Positions 63,026 through 64,000 of a stretch of 64,000 nucleotides of DNA are shown piece after piece; position 1 is the first letter of the stretch; each line of letters opens with the position of its first letter. A program made the position numbers and the translations under genes. The stretch is taken from NCBI RefSeq assembly GCF_026339935.1, contig NZ_JAPEPX010000001.1, positions 1,656,501 to 1,720,500 on the forward strand, in the 5' to 3' direction. The DNA is from Streptomyces sp. NBC_01551 (GTDB taxonomy: Bacteria > Actinomycetota > Actinomycetes > Streptomycetales > Streptomycetaceae). The notes under the pieces were generated by a model that saw nothing but the letters and a program-made list of their open reading frames with translations, was not told the DNA's origin and did not search any database.

Positions 63026-64000
63026 GGCGTTTCTCCTTCGGCATCGGGTACGTCGGACGCGGGTGCGGGCGCGGGCGCGTGGTCGGGCTCGGGCTCATGG
63101 TCGGGCTCGGGCGCATGGTCGGGCTCGGGCTCGGCGGCGAAGCGGGCGTAGGTCTCGGGGCGGCGGGTCTTCAGGCGCTGGGCGAGTCCGAGGCCGCCCA
63201 GGAAGACGGCGGGGACCAGGGCGACGAGGACGGTGTTGACGGTGGTGGAGGCCATGGTGAACAGGCCGACCTTGGAGACGACGAGGAAGATCGCGACGGC
63301 CAGCAGGGCGGCGGCGGTGACGGGCGCGACCACGGTCCGCCAGCGGCCCTCGTCGTGCGCGACGCGCCGGAAGTAGACGGGTACGGCGATCGCGGCGAGC
63401 AGCATCAGTGCCATCAGGCCGATCATGCCGGGGGTGTTCACCCAGAGCAGCAGCTGCTGGTACGGGTCGGCGCCGGCCAGCGCGAAGGCGAGCACGATGA
63501 CGGCGCCGAGGGCGCTCTGGGCGAGGCCGGCGACGTACGGGGAGCGGTGGCGCGGGTGGACGCGGCCGAGGACGGCGGGCAGCACGCCCTCTTCGGCGAG
63601 GGCGAGGGCGTAGCGGTTGATGGCGTTGTGGAAGGCGAGGAGGGAGGCGATGACGCTGGTGACGATGAACAGGTGCATCAGATCGGCCGCCCAGGGGCCG
63701 ACGTAGGTGGTGATCGCGGCGAAGAAGAGACCGCCGGGGTCCTCGGTGGCGGCCGCGACGACCTCCTCGGCGCCGAAGGCCTGGATGACGGTCCAGACGA
63801 TGAAGGCGTAGAAGAGGCCGAGGAAGGCGACGGCGGTGTAGGTGGCGCGCGGGATGGTGCGGTCCGGGTCGCGGGCCTCGCGGCGGTAGATGACGGTGGA
63901 CTCGAAGCCGGTGAATGCGGCGAAGGCGAAGGCCAGGACGGCGGCGGTGCCGGGGACGAGGACCGCGCCGGGGGCGAAGGAGCCGGCGGAGAGCCCGTGG
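62947..64000 (-). CDS. APC-family amino-acid permease (truncated by window edge)
   Basis: C-terminal 350 residues; the start is beyond the right edge. APC superfamily: AFAAFTGFESTVIYRREARD (helix 6 region with the unwound GFES) and FHNAINRYALALAEEGVLP (helix 8 to loop), and further helices up to about 90 residues before the end. A cytoplasmic tail has three PEPDHA/PEPDHE units (18-bp DNA repeats around 63080-63130) and a Pro/Ser-rich end that overlaps the amidohydrolase gene. Substrate: amino acid or polyamine, unproven. Confidence 0.88.
   Translation of the reverse strand, partial: HGLSAGSFAPGAVLVPGTAAVLAFAFAAFTGFESTVIYRREARDPDRTIPRATYTAVAFLGLFYAFIVWTVIQAFGAEEVVAAATEDPGGLFFAAITTYVGPWAADLMHLFIVTSVIASLLAFHNAINRYALALAEEGVLPAVLGRVHPRHRSPYVAGLAQSALGAVIVLAFALAGADPYQQLLLWVNTPGMIGLMALMLLAAIAVPVYFRRVAHDEGRWRTVVAPVTAAALLAVAIFLVVSKVGLFTMASTTVNTVLVALVPAVFLGGLGLAQRLKTRRPETYARFAAEPEPDHAPEPDHEPEPDHAPAPAPASDVPDAEGETPCPLPTPSSPEPASVPSTPPAPRPAR

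Overview
The window is 64 kb of high-GC DNA with strong G/C bias at third codon positions, frequent GTG starts, GTGA/ATGA gene overlaps and long GC-rich hairpin terminators. Gene content and order match the chromosomal core of a Streptomyces or close relative: pepA-lpd-E2-aceE, glnA, lipA/lipB, glnII and the MalR maltose cluster. I recognise this order from memory of S. coelicolor; no search was run. There is no plasmid or phage backbone, no rRNA or tRNA gene, and no CRISPR array.

Layout. (1) 1-4.2 kb: a leftward exopolysaccharide-type locus with a truncated membrane protein, a PelF-like GT4 glycosyltransferase and a large secreted CE18-like (Agd3-type) polysaccharide deacetylase. It runs off the left edge. 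(2) 4.5-13.4 kb: leucyl aminopeptidase, then dihydrolipoamide dehydrogenase, a two-lipoyl-domain E2, a GntR regulator and pyruvate dehydrogenase E1. A perfect 17-bp palindrome lies ahead of aceE. (3) 13.5-23 kb: small enzymes and regulators, glutamine synthetase I with a GlnR box, the lipoate genes lipA and lipB (which serve the E2 above), and an NsdA-like regulator. (4) 23-32.6 kb: redox and membrane proteins, a PP2C phosphatase, and glutamine synthetase II with a GlnR-like box. (5) 32.6-42.9 kb: an accessory-flavoured stretch with a PepSY membrane protein beside a His/Met-repeat membrane protein, a rhomboid-like protein, a tyrosine phosphatase, a membrane protein whose cytoplasmic part resembles a decayed ECF sigma factor, a ferritin-like di-iron enzyme coupled to a flavin/2Fe-2S reductase with a TetR regulator, and a secreted ChW-repeat protein. 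(6) 43-60.4 kb: starch and maltodextrin use. A giant secreted amylase-pullulanase and a secreted alpha-amylase act outside the cell; malEFG import the products; two intracellular alpha-glucosidases and two LacI regulators complete it. The agl-lacI pair exists twice, on opposite strands around malEFG. (7) 60.5-64 kb: a PAP2 membrane phosphatase, an amidohydrolase and a truncated amino-acid permease.

Most unusual observations. The gene-free stretch 50138-51579 holds two identical 286-bp arms in inverted orientation around a 618-bp centre, with further nested repeats and a strong hairpin inside each arm. A 193-bp tract is almost identical (192/193 by eye) between the two otherwise diverged alpha-glucosidase genes, which looks like recent gene conversion. 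The 38.8-40.8 kb pair encodes all the ligands expected of a di-iron oxygenase together with its own reductase. The left-edge polysaccharide locus and the sigma-like membrane protein also deserve follow-up.
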